Shown: in pieces, positions 29,231-38,196 of the stretch
Position numbering within the stretch: the stretch's first letter is position 1
Layout: each line of letters starts with the position of its first letter
NCBI RefSeq assembly: GCF_947487805.1
Contig: NZ_CANKXW010000008.1
Span: 144,802 to 208,801, forward strand
DNA length: 64,000 nucleotides
Direction of reading: 5' to 3'
From: an uncultured Tateyamaria sp.
GTDB lineage: Bacteria > Pseudomonadota > Alphaproteobacteria > Rhodobacterales > Rhodobacteraceae
Made by a program: the position numbers and the translations under genes
The notes under the pieces: generated by a model
Databases searched by the model: none
Told to the model about the DNA's origin: nothing
The model's input: only the letters and a program-made list of their open reading frames with translations

Positions 29231-30146
29231 CCGCGCGGGCCTGATCGCTGCCTGTGCGAAACATGGGCCTGTCGTGCGGGTCGTGATTGCCGATGTCCGT
29301 GGATCGGCCCCGCGCGAGGTTGGCGCGGCGATGCTGGTGTGGGCCGATGGTCAATCCGGCACGATTGGAGGCGGCGCGCTGGAATACGCGCTTGCAGATG
29401 CAGCCCGGCACCTGGCCACAGATCGGCGCACGCGGCACGCGCTTGGGCCCGATATGGGGCAATGCTGCGGCGGGTCGGTCGAGGTGCTGAGCGAAGTCTA
29501 TGATCTCGAACGGGCGCAATCGCTTGCTGTTGACGTGGTGGCACGGGGCACGGGCCCAATGCCGCTATCGGTCAAGCGCCTTTTGCGGATCGCGCGGGCG
29601 CAGGGCGTTTTGCCTGCCGAACAGATGCATGACGGATGGATGGTTGAGCCTGTGGCGCAGCCCGGACACGCCCTGTGGATCTGGGGCGCAGGGCATGTGG
29701 GGCGCGCACTGGTGGATGTGACGCACAAGATACCCGGGCTGGCGCTGAGCTGGGTCGATACCGGGCCTGAACGGTTTCCTGCGACGGTACAAGAGGGCGT
29801 GACGTGCATCCCTGCGGCAGATCCGGCCTTGCTGGCCGCGCATGCCCCGGAGGGCGCGCATCACCTGATCCTCACCTATTCGCACGATATAGACCTTGCG
29901 CTATGCCACGCCCTATTGGCCCGCGGCTTTGCCAGTTGCGGCCTGATCGGGTCGGCTACCAAATGGGCGCGGTTTCGCAAACGCTTGGGACAATTTGGTC
30001 ATGGCCCTGCGCAAATTGCGCGCATCACCTGCCCGATTGGCGATCCGTCTTTGGGCAAGGATCCGCATATGATTGCGATAGGGGTCGCGCATCGGCTAGC
30101 ACTGTCCCTGCAAGCGACGGAACTGGCGACGGAGAAACGCGCATGA
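29223..30146 (+). CDS. xdhC: xanthine dehydrogenase accessory protein
   Basis: A 307-residue chaperone that binds molybdenum cofactor, helps sulfurate it and inserts it into XdhB. The N-terminal XdhC/CoxI domain has GSAPREVGAAMLV and GGALEYALAD, with GQCCGGSVEV carrying the conserved cysteines. A Rossmann-like C-terminal domain has WGAGHVGRALVDV and GLIGSATKWARFRKRL. Its start lies inside the end of xdhB, and its stop overlaps the ABC ATPase start (ATGA), linking enzyme maturation to transport. Confidence 0.94.
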   Translation: MFDRAGLIAACAKHGPVVRVVIADVRGSAPREVGAAMLVWADGQSGTIGGGALEYALADAARHLATDRRTRHALGPDMGQCCGGSVEVLSEVYDLERAQSLAVDVVARGTGPMPLSVKRLLRIARAQGVLPAEQMHDGWMVEPVAQPGHALWIWGAGHVGRALVDVTHKIPGLALSWVDTGPERFPATVQEGVTCIPAADPALLAAHAPEGAHHLILTYSHDIDLALCHALLARGFASCGLIGSATKWARFRKRLGQFGHGPAQIARITCPIGDPSLGKDPHMIAIGVAHRLALSLQATELATEKRA

Positions 30147-31657
30147 CAGACCTTTTGGCCCTGCGCGGCCTGACCAAGGCGTATCCCGGTGTCATTGCAA
30201 ATGATGACGTGTCGCTGTCGATTGCGCCCGGAGAAATTCACGCGCTGCTGGGGGAAAACGGGGCGGGCAAATCCACTTTGGTCAAGATGATCTATGGGCT
30301 GGTCAAACCGGATGCCGGGAAGATGGAGATGAACGGTGCAGGCTTTGCCCCCACTGATCCCCGCGCCGCACGGGCCGCGGGGGTGGGCATGGTGTTTCAG
30401 CACTTTTCCCTGTTTGACGCGCTGAGCGTGGCGGAAAACATCGCCCTGGGTATGGAAACCCCGCCGCCCATGCGCACCCTGGCTGCGCGGATCGAAGAGG
30501 TCTCGCAAACCTATGGCCTGCCCCTGTCGCCGGACCGCACCGTGGGGGACCTGTCGGCAGGTGAACGCCAGCGGGTCGAGATTATTCGCTGTCTGCTGCA
30601 GGACCCCAAGCTGCTGATCATGGATGAACCCACAAGCGTGCTGACCCCGCAAGAGGTCGACATCCTGTTCAAGACCCTGCGCAAACTCAGCGCAGAAGGG
30701 ACGGCGATCCTGTATATCTCTCACAAGCTAGAAGAAATCCGCGCCCTCTGTGACACCGCGACCATCCTGCGCGGCGGCAAAGTGGTCGGAGACTGCGTGC
30801 CGCGCGACACCTCGGCGCGCGAAATGGCCGAACTGATGGTGGGCAGCACGCTTGCCACACCCAAAAGCGCCGCCCACGCCACCGGCGAGGTGATCCTGTC
30901 GGTCACGAACCTTTCCGTGGCCTCGCCTTCGGCGTTCGGAATGGCGCTCAAGGACATCAGCTTTGCGGTGCAGGCGGGTGAAGTGCTGGGCATCGGCGGC
31001 GTGGCCGGAAACGGACAGGACGAATTGCTGGCCGTGTTGTCCGGCGAATTGCCCAGCGCGCCCGGTATGGTCACATTCGAAGGGCGCGATCTGGCCGGGA
31101 TCGGGCCCGAAGCCCGGCGCGGTCTTGGCGTTTTGTCGGCCCCCGAAGAACGTCTGGGCCATGCGGCCGCCCCCAACATGTCCCTGACAGAAAACGCGAT
31201 GCTGACAGGTGCGGCGCGCGAAGGGTTGTCAGCGCGCGGACTTTTGAACTGGCCCAAGACCCGCGCCTTTGCCACACGGATCATTTCGGAATTTGACGTC
31301 CGCACACCGGGGCCGGAGAATGCCGCCCGGTCTTTGTCGGGCGGTAACTTGCAGAAATTCGTGATCGGACGCGAGGTGCTGCAAAAGCCCGAGGTGCTGG
31401 TGGTCAATCAGCCCACATGGGGCGTGGATGCGGCCGCCGCAGCCGCGATCCGGCAGGCCTTGCTGGACCTTGCGGCCGGGGGCACGGCCGTTGTCGTGAT
31501 CAGCCAGGATCTGGATGAGTTGATGGAAATTTCGGATCGGTTTGCCGCCCTGAACGAAGGGCGGTTGAGTGATCCCCGACCGACGCAGGGTCTGGATGTT
31601 GAACAGATCGGTTTGATGCTGGGCGGTGCCCACGGGATCGAGGTGGCGCATGTCTAG
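30143..31657 (+). CDS. nucleoside ABC transporter ATP-binding protein
   Basis: A 504-residue tandem ATPase of the sugar/nucleoside importer (RbsA/YufO/NupO-like) class. The first domain has Walker A GENGAGKST, signature LSAGERQRVEI and Walker B LLIMDEP. The second has a degenerate Walker A (GVAGNGQDELL) and LSGGNLQKFVIG, as usual in this class. It sits between xdhC and the two permeases with start-stop overlaps on both sides. Together with the BMP-family binding protein it should import a nucleoside or purine base for XdhAB. Confidence 0.92.
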   Translation: MTDLLALRGLTKAYPGVIANDDVSLSIAPGEIHALLGENGAGKSTLVKMIYGLVKPDAGKMEMNGAGFAPTDPRAARAAGVGMVFQHFSLFDALSVAENIALGMETPPPMRTLAARIEEVSQTYGLPLSPDRTVGDLSAGERQRVEIIRCLLQDPKLLIMDEPTSVLTPQEVDILFKTLRKLSAEGTAILYISHKLEEIRALCDTATILRGGKVVGDCVPRDTSAREMAELMVGSTLATPKSAAHATGEVILSVTNLSVASPSAFGMALKDISFAVQAGEVLGIGGVAGNGQDELLAVLSGELPSAPGMVTFEGRDLAGIGPEARRGLGVLSAPEERLGHAAAPNMSLTENAMLTGAAREGLSARGLLNWPKTRAFATRIISEFDVRTPGPENAARSLSGGNLQKFVIGREVLQKPEVLVVNQPTWGVDAAAAAAIRQALLDLAAGGTAVVVISQDLDELMEISDRFAALNEGRLSDPRPTQGLDVEQIGLMLGGAHGIEVAHV

Positions 31658-32825
31658 AAACCTCTTTGACAAGCAATCCGGAGCCGGCGCAAACCCGCTC
31701 GGCATGGCCGTTCTGTCTCCTGCCTTGTGGTTGGCCCTGCTGTTCGTCCAACTTGAAAAACGTCCACAGCCCAGCAAAGCCATGGCCTATGCCACGCCGG
31801 TGCTGGCCGTTGTGCTGACCATGATCTTTGGCGGCGTGCTGTTTGCGGTGCTGGGCAAGGACCCGTTGCAGGCCATCACGACGATCTTCTGGGAACCCAT
31901 CTTTGGCGAATTCGCGTTCTTTTATCGCCCGCAATTGTTGATCAAAGGTGCGCCGCTGGTGCTGATCGCCATTGGGCTGGCCTTGGGGTTCAAGGCGGGC
32001 ATCTGGAACATCGGGGCTGAGGGGCAGTACATCGTCGGGGCAATTTGCGGTGCCGGTGCGGGATTGGCGTTTTACCCGGCAGAAAGCGTGCTGATCTTTC
32101 CTCTGATGGTGTTGGCGGGCGCGCTCGGTGGGTGGGCCTGGGCCATGATCCCGGGTCTTCTGAAAGTGAAATTTGGTACCAACGAAATTTTGGTGTCGCT
32201 CATGCTGGTCTATGTGGCCGAACAGCTATTGGCCTCCATGTCACTGGGATTGCTGAAAAACCCCGAAGGGTTCGGCTTTCCCGGCTCGCGCAACCTGCAA
32301 CAGTACCCCTCGGCCCATAACGCCGAGATCATCACCGGCACAGGTATGCACTGGGGGGTTGTGGCAGCGCTGATCGCTGTAATCTTTGCCTATGTTCTCT
32401 TGACGCGGCATAGTCTGGGCTTTGCTATTCGAGTCACTGGAGAGGCACCGCGCGCCGCCAAATTTGGCGGTGTGAATCCGGGCCGCCTGGTGTTGTTCTG
32501 CCTTGGCATCTCCGGCCTTCTGGCCGGGCTGGCCGGCATGTTCGAAGTATCCGGCCCGTCGGGCCAGATCAGCATCGATTTCAACGTGGGCTACGGATTC
32601 ACTGCGATCATCGTTGCCTTTCTGGGTCGCCTCAACCCACTGGGCATCGTGGCTGCCGGGCTGCTTATGGCGCTGACCTATATTGGCGGGGACATCGCGC
32701 AAAGCCAACTGGGCCTGCCCGCAGCGGCGATACAGGTGTTTCAGGGGATGTTGTTGTTCTTCCTGCTGGCGCTGGATGTCCTGACCAACTACCGCGTTCG
32801 GTTCGGCAAGGGAGAAACAGCGTGA
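31650..32825 (+). CDS. nucleoside ABC transporter permease 1
   Basis: A 391-residue inner-membrane permease of the branched-chain/BMP-linked superfamily (YufP/NupP-like), with about ten hydrophobic helices. It includes the characteristic GIWNIGAEGQ loop and the FGTNEILVSLML coupling segment. The start at 31650 lies 8 nt before the ATPase stop. It pairs with permease 2. Confidence 0.9.
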   Translation: MSRNLFDKQSGAGANPLGMAVLSPALWLALLFVQLEKRPQPSKAMAYATPVLAVVLTMIFGGVLFAVLGKDPLQAITTIFWEPIFGEFAFFYRPQLLIKGAPLVLIAIGLALGFKAGIWNIGAEGQYIVGAICGAGAGLAFYPAESVLIFPLMVLAGALGGWAWAMIPGLLKVKFGTNEILVSLMLVYVAEQLLASMSLGLLKNPEGFGFPGSRNLQQYPSAHNAEIITGTGMHWGVVAALIAVIFAYVLLTRHSLGFAIRVTGEAPRAAKFGGVNPGRLVLFCLGISGLLAGLAGMFEVSGPSGQISIDFNVGYGFTAIIVAFLGRLNPLGIVAAGLLMALTYIGGDIAQSQLGLPAAAIQVFQGMLLFFLLALDVLTNYRVRFGKGETA

Positions 32826-32861
32826 CCAAACCGATTTTGTTGCTACGGACAGGGTACTGAG

Positions 32862-33782
32862 ATGGACCTTTCAGCTATCAACCCCATCCTTTTAGTCGCT
32901 GCAATGATCGCGGCAGCCACACCCATCCTGCTGGCAGCAATCGGCGAACTGGTCGTCGAACGCGCAGGCGTGCTGAACCTCGGGGTCGAGGGCATGATGA
33001 TCACCGGCGCGGTCTGCGGCTTCATCATCACGGTCAACACCGGCTCGCCCACGGTCGGGTTCATCGCGGCGGCCATCGGCGGGGCGGTGCTGTCGCTGCT
33101 CTTTGCCTTTCTGACGCAGGTGGCGCTGGCCAATCAGGTGGCCTCGGGCCTTGCGCTGACGCTCTTTGGTCTCGGGCTGTCGGCACTGATGGGGCAATCC
33201 TATGTGGGAATCAAACCGCCCCGGACCGAAAGCACACCGCTCGGCTCCCTTGCCGACATACCGGTGATCGGGCCGATTGTCTTTGGCCATGACCTGATTG
33301 TCTATCTTGGGCTCGCCATCGTGGCCGCCACATGGGCCACGCTGAAATTCACCCGCGCGGGCCTTGTGCTGCGCGCAGTGGGTGAAAACCACGATGCGGC
33401 CCACGCGCTGGGGTACAAGGTCAAACGCATCCGCACGCTGGCGATCATGTTCGGCGGCGCCTGCGCTGGTCTTGGCGGGGCTTATATCAGCCTCATCCGC
33501 GTGCCCCAATGGACCGAAGGGATGACGGCAGGTGTTGGCTGGATCGCTCTCGCCTTGGTGGTATTCGCAAGCTGGAAGCCGTGGCGTGTATTGCTGGGTG
33601 CCTATCTTTTTGGCGGAATCACACAGCTTCAACTGAACCTGCAAGGCGCAGGCGTTGCCATTCCTGTCGAGTATTTGGCAATGTCGCCCTACATCGTGAC
33701 GATCATCGTACTGGTGATTCTAAGCGCAGACAAATCTCGCGCCCCCGGCTCTCTGGGGCGCACATTCCACGCCTCGGGATAA
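32862..33782 (+). CDS. nucleoside ABC transporter permease 2
   Basis: A 306-residue partner permease (YufQ/NupQ-like). The loop ERAGVLNLGVEGMM and the coupling segment AVGENHDAAHALGYKVKRIR are typical, with about nine membrane spans. It is 36 nt downstream of permease 1 and 31 nt upstream of the binding protein. Confidence 0.9.
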   Translation: MDLSAINPILLVAAMIAAATPILLAAIGELVVERAGVLNLGVEGMMITGAVCGFIITVNTGSPTVGFIAAAIGGAVLSLLFAFLTQVALANQVASGLALTLFGLGLSALMGQSYVGIKPPRTESTPLGSLADIPVIGPIVFGHDLIVYLGLAIVAATWATLKFTRAGLVLRAVGENHDAAHALGYKVKRIRTLAIMFGGACAGLGGAYISLIRVPQWTEGMTAGVGWIALALVVFASWKPWRVLLGAYLFGGITQLQLNLQGAGVAIPVEYLAMSPYIVTIIVLVILSADKSRAPGSLGRTFHASG

Positions 33783-33813
33783 GAGGCGCACCTAAACGGG
33801 GAGAAGACCTGAC

Positions 33814-34896
33814 ATGAAATTCACAACACTTTTGGCAAGTGCTGCCATGGTACTGGGCCTTGGCGGCGCAGCGCTGGCGGACGGCCATGAAAAGACAAAG
33901 GTCGGTTTCGTCTATGTCGGCCCGATCGGCGATGGCGGCTGGACCTATGAACACGACAAGGGTCGCCTCGCGGTCGAGGCGGAGTTCGGCGACAAGGTCG
34001 AAACCGTTTATGTGGAAAACGTGGCCGAAGGGCCGGACAGCGAACGCGTGATGACGCAGATGGCGCTGGACGGGGCGGACCTGATCTTCACCACCTCCTT
34101 TGGCTACATGGACCCGACCAACAACGTCGCGGCCAAGTTCCCGGACGTGAAGTTCGAGCATGCGACGGGCTACAAGCGTTTGCACCCCAACGTGTCGACC
34201 TATTCCGCGCGCTTTTACGAAGGCCGCGCCATTCAGGGCCACATCGCGGGCAAGATGACCAAGTCCAACATCATCGGTTATATCGGGTCCTTCCCGATCC
34301 CCGAGGTGATCCGCGGCATCAACTCCGCCTATATCCACGCGGCCAAGGTGAACCCGGATGTCGAGTTCAAGATCATCTGGGTCTACACTTGGTTTGATCC
34401 GGCCAAAGAGGCCGACGCCGCCAAGGTTCTGATTGAACAGGGCGCGGACGTCGTTCTGCAACACACCGATTCCACAGCGCCCCAGGCCGCCGCGCAAGAA
34501 GCCGGTGGCGTCGTGACCTTTGGTCAGGCCTCGGACATGGGCCAGTACGCGCCCTTCCCGCGGGTTTCGTCGATCATTGATGACTGGGCCCCCTACTACA
34601 TCGCGCGCACACGCGCCGTGATGGACGGCACGTGGGAGCAGAAGGACACATGGGACGGCATCGGTGCTGGCATGGTCGGCATCGGTGAAATTACGGACGC
34701 CGTGCCCGCAGATGTGAAGGAAGAGGCGCTGGCGCTCAAGGCCGCGCTGGCCGACGGTTCCTACCACGCGTTTACCGGTCCGCTGAACAAGCAGGACGGC
34801 TCGCCCTTCCTCGCCGAAGGTGAGACGGCCGATGACGGTACGCTGGCTGGCATGAACTTCTATGTCGAAGGGATCGAAGGCGAGATCCCGCAATAA
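33814..34896 (+). CDS. BMP-family nucleoside/purine-binding lipoprotein-like periplasmic protein
   Basis: A 360-residue substrate-binding protein of the PnrA/BMP family. It has a signal peptide ending ...AALA-DGHEK (about residue 22), the opening VGFVYVGPIGDGGW, and a mid-protein IGYIGSFPIPEVIRGINS. There is no lipobox Cys, so it is free in the periplasm. Position in an xdh operon suggests a purine nucleoside or oxidised purine as ligand. Some family members bind other molecules such as autoinducers, so this is inference. GGGGAGAAG lies upstream of the ATG. A strong terminator follows. Confidence 0.92.
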   Translation: MKFTTLLASAAMVLGLGGAALADGHEKTKVGFVYVGPIGDGGWTYEHDKGRLAVEAEFGDKVETVYVENVAEGPDSERVMTQMALDGADLIFTTSFGYMDPTNNVAAKFPDVKFEHATGYKRLHPNVSTYSARFYEGRAIQGHIAGKMTKSNIIGYIGSFPIPEVIRGINSAYIHAAKVNPDVEFKIIWVYTWFDPAKEADAAKVLIEQGADVVLQHTDSTAPQAAAQEAGGVVTFGQASDMGQYAPFPRVSSIIDDWAPYYIARTRAVMDGTWEQKDTWDGIGAGMVGIGEITDAVPADVKEEALALKAALADGSYHAFTGPLNKQDGSPFLAEGETADDGTLAGMNFYVEGIEGEIPQ

Positions 34897-34922
34897 GCCA
34901 GTTGGCTTTGCGATCAGGACAA

Positions 34923-34946
34923 GGGCCCCGCTTTGGGGCCCTTTTT
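34923..34946 (+). terminator. Rho-independent terminator of the xdh/ABC operon
   Basis: A 7-bp stem GGGCCCC / GGGGCCC with loop GCTTT is followed by TTTTT, 27 nt after the binding-protein stop. It cleanly ends the 9.3-kb operon. Confidence 0.9.
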
Positions 34947-35056
34947 CGTCAAAGTCATCGTTAACAAATGCTTGACTGTTGCTGGATATGCTCTTGCTCT
35001 GACACGGCTCTTGCAATTTCTCACCTTGGCGACGGGCCCGCCAGAAAGGACACGTA

Positions 35057-35785
35057 ATGCGTCTCAACCGGCTCTTTTCTTGGATTTTCACTTCTCTCTG
35101 CCTCGTTGCCGCGCCTTCGGTTGCGCAGCCTGTGGATACTGTTGTGGCGGCAAACTACGCGCCATTGATGATCCAGGATGATCCTGAGCGGCCCGGTTAC
35201 GCCGTCGAAGTCCTGCACGAAGCGGCCCGACGGTGCGGCCGGAGCATCGACATCACCTTCATGCCATTCGAACGGGCAATGCTGTCGTTGCGCAACGAGA
35301 AGGACGTGATCATGCCCGCGTTGTTTTTCGGCAAGAAACAGAACAACGCATTTCAGTGGTTGGTCGAGATCAACAGTGCCAACCTTCGAGTTGCGACCAT
35401 TGGCGACCGTGTCGATACGCTCGAAGCGGCACGAAAACTTTCGTCCATCGCGGTGGAAAGCGGGACAACCGCGGACGCGATGCTGACCGAGCTTGGATTT
35501 GACAATCTCGTGCGCACTGTGGCGCCTGAATCCAGTGGCCTGATGCTGGCGGCCGGGCGCGTGGACGCCTGGTTTCAGGATGGAAACACGATACGGAATT
35601 TCTGGACACAGCTCGAGCTCACCGAACCTCTGGTATTTGGCGAGGTCTTGCGAGAGGTGCCCATTTATCTGGTGGCGAGCACGGGACTGAATGCAAAAGT
35701 GGCCGACGGTTACCGGATTGCGGTGGAGAACATGCGCGCCGACGGCACGCTTGATAAAATTGCAAAGCGCTACGGCAACGACTGA
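35057..35785 (+). CDS. orphan family-3 periplasmic solute-binding protein
   Basis: A 242-residue secreted protein: signal peptide to about residue 23 (VAQPVD), then a family-3 binding-protein fold (YAVEVLHEAARRCGRSIDITF, then AGRVDAWFQDG). No permease or ATPase is adjacent, so it may serve a distant ABC system or act as a sensor. AGAAAGGA precedes the ATG. Ligand unknown. Confidence 0.75.
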   Translation: MRLNRLFSWIFTSLCLVAAPSVAQPVDTVVAANYAPLMIQDDPERPGYAVEVLHEAARRCGRSIDITFMPFERAMLSLRNEKDVIMPALFFGKKQNNAFQWLVEINSANLRVATIGDRVDTLEAARKLSSIAVESGTTADAMLTELGFDNLVRTVAPESSGLMLAAGRVDAWFQDGNTIRNFWTQLELTEPLVFGEVLREVPIYLVASTGLNAKVADGYRIAVENMRADGTLDKIAKRYGND

Positions 35786-35824
35786 CGTGCAACGCCGGGT
35801 GACATCCGGTGCCACGTGGTCCTT

Positions 35825-36547
35825 CTAACCCGGAAAAATACGCGCCATCTGTGTATCGAAATAGACCCAGGTCATCGTCGCCTTGTTCCCGGCATAACCG
35901 TGATAATGCGACTTGCCCGTGTCATTCGGCAGGCCCGCCCAAATCTTGGCAAGGTTGTTCATGAAACTGTGGCGCGGCATGTCGCCGGCAAGAAAGTCGT
36001 GCAACCCCGCCTCTGCCAACAGCACATCCGCCAACTGATCCTGGAGCCGCGGGGTAAACCGCACCTTGGGATCGACACCCAGACGTTTGACCAAGCGGCG
36101 CAAGGTGGGCGGGATGAACTGATAACGGCCGATAGCATGCGGTTGACCCGGTGTGTCGTCGATCCAGTCATAGATCTCTTGTACCGTCATGGTTGTCGGC
36201 GGCGCGCCGGGCTTGATCGTCGCGCCGTATTGCACCGCATCATAGCCTTTGGACCCGGCCTCGGCCTTGGCGATCAAGCTGCGCAAATCGGCCAAGGGGC
36301 CACGACGGGGACCGGACAAGATGTCGGGGGCCGCGGACAATCGCTGTGGCGGCGGCGACAGCAGGCTTTTACCTTCGGTGCCAAGAAACAGGCTGGGCGA
36401 GGCGCGTGCAGGTGTGGGCGTGATTGCGACCAGGGGGCGTGCTTGGGTCAAAAGGCTGCCGCGGCCTATCATCGGCAGCGCCTCGGCCCAGACCGGCCCG
36501 GCGCAAGCAACCGCGCCCACCGCCAAAATGCCCAACATCCCACGCAT
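35825..36547 (-). CDS. secreted lysozyme-like (GH104-type) protein
   Basis: A 240-residue exported protein. The signal peptide is MRGMLGILAVGAVACAGPVWA; the start at 36547 has GGAGT upstream, whereas an in-frame ATG at 36637 would give a signal too long. A Pro-rich linker (~35-75) is followed by a lysozyme-like domain: candidate catalytic Glu in IAKAEAGSKGYDAVQYG, and the hallmark AIGRYQFIPPTL of phage-endolysin-type muramidases. It should cut or bind peptidoglycan in the periplasm. No phage genes are nearby, so this looks like a cellular cell-wall enzyme. Confidence 0.65.
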   Translation of the reverse strand: MRGMLGILAVGAVACAGPVWAEALPMIGRGSLLTQARPLVAITPTPARASPSLFLGTEGKSLLSPPPQRLSAAPDILSGPRRGPLADLRSLIAKAEAGSKGYDAVQYGATIKPGAPPTTMTVQEIYDWIDDTPGQPHAIGRYQFIPPTLRRLVKRLGVDPKVRFTPRLQDQLADVLLAEAGLHDFLAGDMPRHSFMNNLAKIWAGLPNDTGKSHYHGYAGNKATMTWVYFDTQMARIFPG

Positions 36548-36633
36548 CGCAACTCCGTTCTGAAATCTTCGCGTTGTCCCCCTGATGCGCTTGGCATGGT
36601 TGACAGAACCTTGCCCGTGGCTTGCGATTTCCT

Positions 36634-37833
36634 TCAAATACGATCTAATACCTCTGCCTTGCGCGCCTCGAGAAACCGGATAAGAGGCACGTCCGTCGCC
36701 AAGTCAATCGCCCGGCCATAGGCGTGCGCCGCGTCGTCCCAGGCACGCAATTGTGCCAGAAATTCGGCCCGCGCGGCCCAAATGGATTGAACATCCGCGC
36801 CCAACTCTGCGCTGATACCGTCCAACGCTTCGAGGCCTGCGGATGGCCCGTGCAACTTCCCGGTCACGACGGTTTGCGCAACTGCGGCTCCCACTGACGG
36901 GGCGCTTTGCAACAGCGCGTGGTAGAGTTGATTGAGCGCGGCCCAATCAGTTTCGCCCGTTTCCGCGCGCGCCATGTGGACCTGTTGAATGGCCGCCTCG
37001 ATCTGAAAACGGCCCGGCGCTCCCAAGGCGAATGCTCGGGCCAACATCCGGCCGGCATAAGCGCGCACGTCGCAGTCCCATAATGTCACGTCCTGCGCAT
37101 CTGTCGGCACCAAAACGCCACCCCGTACACGTGCGTGACGACGCGCATGACCAAATGCAATCAGGGCCGCCAGCCCCAGCGCTTCGGGCATGTCCGGCAA
37201 TAGCCGCACCAACAGATCGGCAAGGTACAGCGCCTCTTCTCCCACGCTGTCAGACGGTGCCACCCAATCGACCGTATGCGCTGCATAGACTGCTTCGAAG
37301 ATCGCCTCGGCCCGGTCGGGCAATCCGTCGGCGTCCGGGACGGCAAAAGGGATGCCCGCATCGCGCACCTTGGCCTTGGCCCGCACCAGCCGCTTTGTCA
37401 GCGCCACGGGCGACACCATGAAGAGCCGCGCAATATCCCGCGCCTCGATTCCCAAAACGGTCTGGAGCATGAGCGGCGTGTGCAGATCCCGCGCAATCGC
37501 AGGGTGTGCGCAGACCATCAAAAGGGCCAGACGTTTGTCGGGCAGGGTCTGCATGTCCTCTGGGGCCGCCATGTCGGGCACCTCGTCATTGGAGTGGAAC
37601 CGGGCGACGTGGCGCTGCCTGTCCGTCATCCGGTTGCGCGCCACGGTCATCAGCCAGCCGTCCGGGTTGGCAGGCACTCCGTCACGTGGCCAGGTCTCGA
37701 GCGCCTTGGCAAAGGCATCGGCCAGCGCATCTTCGGCAAGGCCGATATCGCCCGTGCGCGCAGCCAGAAAAGCAAGCAACCGGCCATAGCTGTCCCGCGC
37801 GACCCGGTCGGCCGCGCGGGCTGCGTCTGTCAC
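36634..37833 (-). CDS. ECF-type RNA polymerase sigma factor with C-terminal extension (ECF42/DUF6596-like)
   Basis: A 399-residue sigma factor. Sigma-2 and sigma-4 regions occupy the first ~175 residues (region 2 with WLMTVARNRMTDRQR; region 4 with IEARDIARLFMVSPVALTKRLVRAK). A ~220-residue helical, TPR-like C-terminal extension follows (GEEALYLADLLVRLLPDMPEALGLAAL). This plan, with a DGPF-motif partner beside it, is that of the ECF42 group, in which the extension rather than an anti-sigma factor is thought to control activity. It overlaps the YCII gene by ATGA. Targets are probably the neighbouring genes, but no promoter was identified. Confidence 0.85.
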   Translation of the reverse strand: MTDAARAADRVARDSYGRLLAFLAARTGDIGLAEDALADAFAKALETWPRDGVPANPDGWLMTVARNRMTDRQRHVARFHSNDEVPDMAAPEDMQTLPDKRLALLMVCAHPAIARDLHTPLMLQTVLGIEARDIARLFMVSPVALTKRLVRAKAKVRDAGIPFAVPDADGLPDRAEAIFEAVYAAHTVDWVAPSDSVGEEALYLADLLVRLLPDMPEALGLAALIAFGHARRHARVRGGVLVPTDAQDVTLWDCDVRAYAGRMLARAFALGAPGRFQIEAAIQQVHMARAETGETDWAALNQLYHALLQSAPSVGAAVAQTVVTGKLHGPSAGLEALDGISAELGADVQSIWAARAEFLAQLRAWDDAAHAYGRAIDLATDVPLIRFLEARKAEVLDRI

Positions 37834-38183
37834 CCCTCACCCATCGCGGTGGGGCGAATTTCGACCTTGCCGGTCTTGGCCGCCGGGCATTTTTCCGCCC
37901 ACGCCATTGCGGCATCCAGATCGGGAACATCGACGACGAAATACCCGCCAAGCGTCTCTTTGGTATCGGCAAAAGGCCCGTCCTGCACCTGCCGCGTTCC
38001 CCCCTTGAGCGTCAGGGTCGTCGCCGTCGATACCGGTTGCAGCCAATCCGTGTCGACAAAGACACCTGCCGCGTTCAGTGCACCGATATAGGCCCCGTAA
38101 ACTTCCTTTTCGGCACCCCAGTCCTCGGGCGTCATGTGGGCCAGATCGGCGGGGTCCGTGTACAGCAAGAATGTATAGCGCAT
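37830..38183 (-). CDS. YCII/DGPF-domain protein
   Basis: A 117-residue YCII-family protein with the diagnostic motif QDGPFADTKETLGGYFVV (residues ~64-81). Members of this type are regularly encoded beside ECF42 sigma factors; the biochemical role is unclear. The start at 38183 has GAGGAAGG upstream; a longer frame would begin at 38234 without such a site. It is coupled to the sigma factor by ATGA and lies 13 nt after the SRPBCC gene. Confidence 0.85.
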   Translation of the reverse strand: MRYTFLLYTDPADLAHMTPEDWGAEKEVYGAYIGALNAAGVFVDTDWLQPVSTATTLTLKGGTRQVQDGPFADTKETLGGYFVVDVPDLDAAMAWAEKCPAAKTGKVEIRPTAMGEG

Positions 38184-38196
38184 GTTGTGTCCTTCC

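Noticed and set aside
35825..36547. Prophage remnant around the lysozyme-like gene
   Set aside because: The gene has a cellular signal peptide and no other phage-like genes adjoin it.
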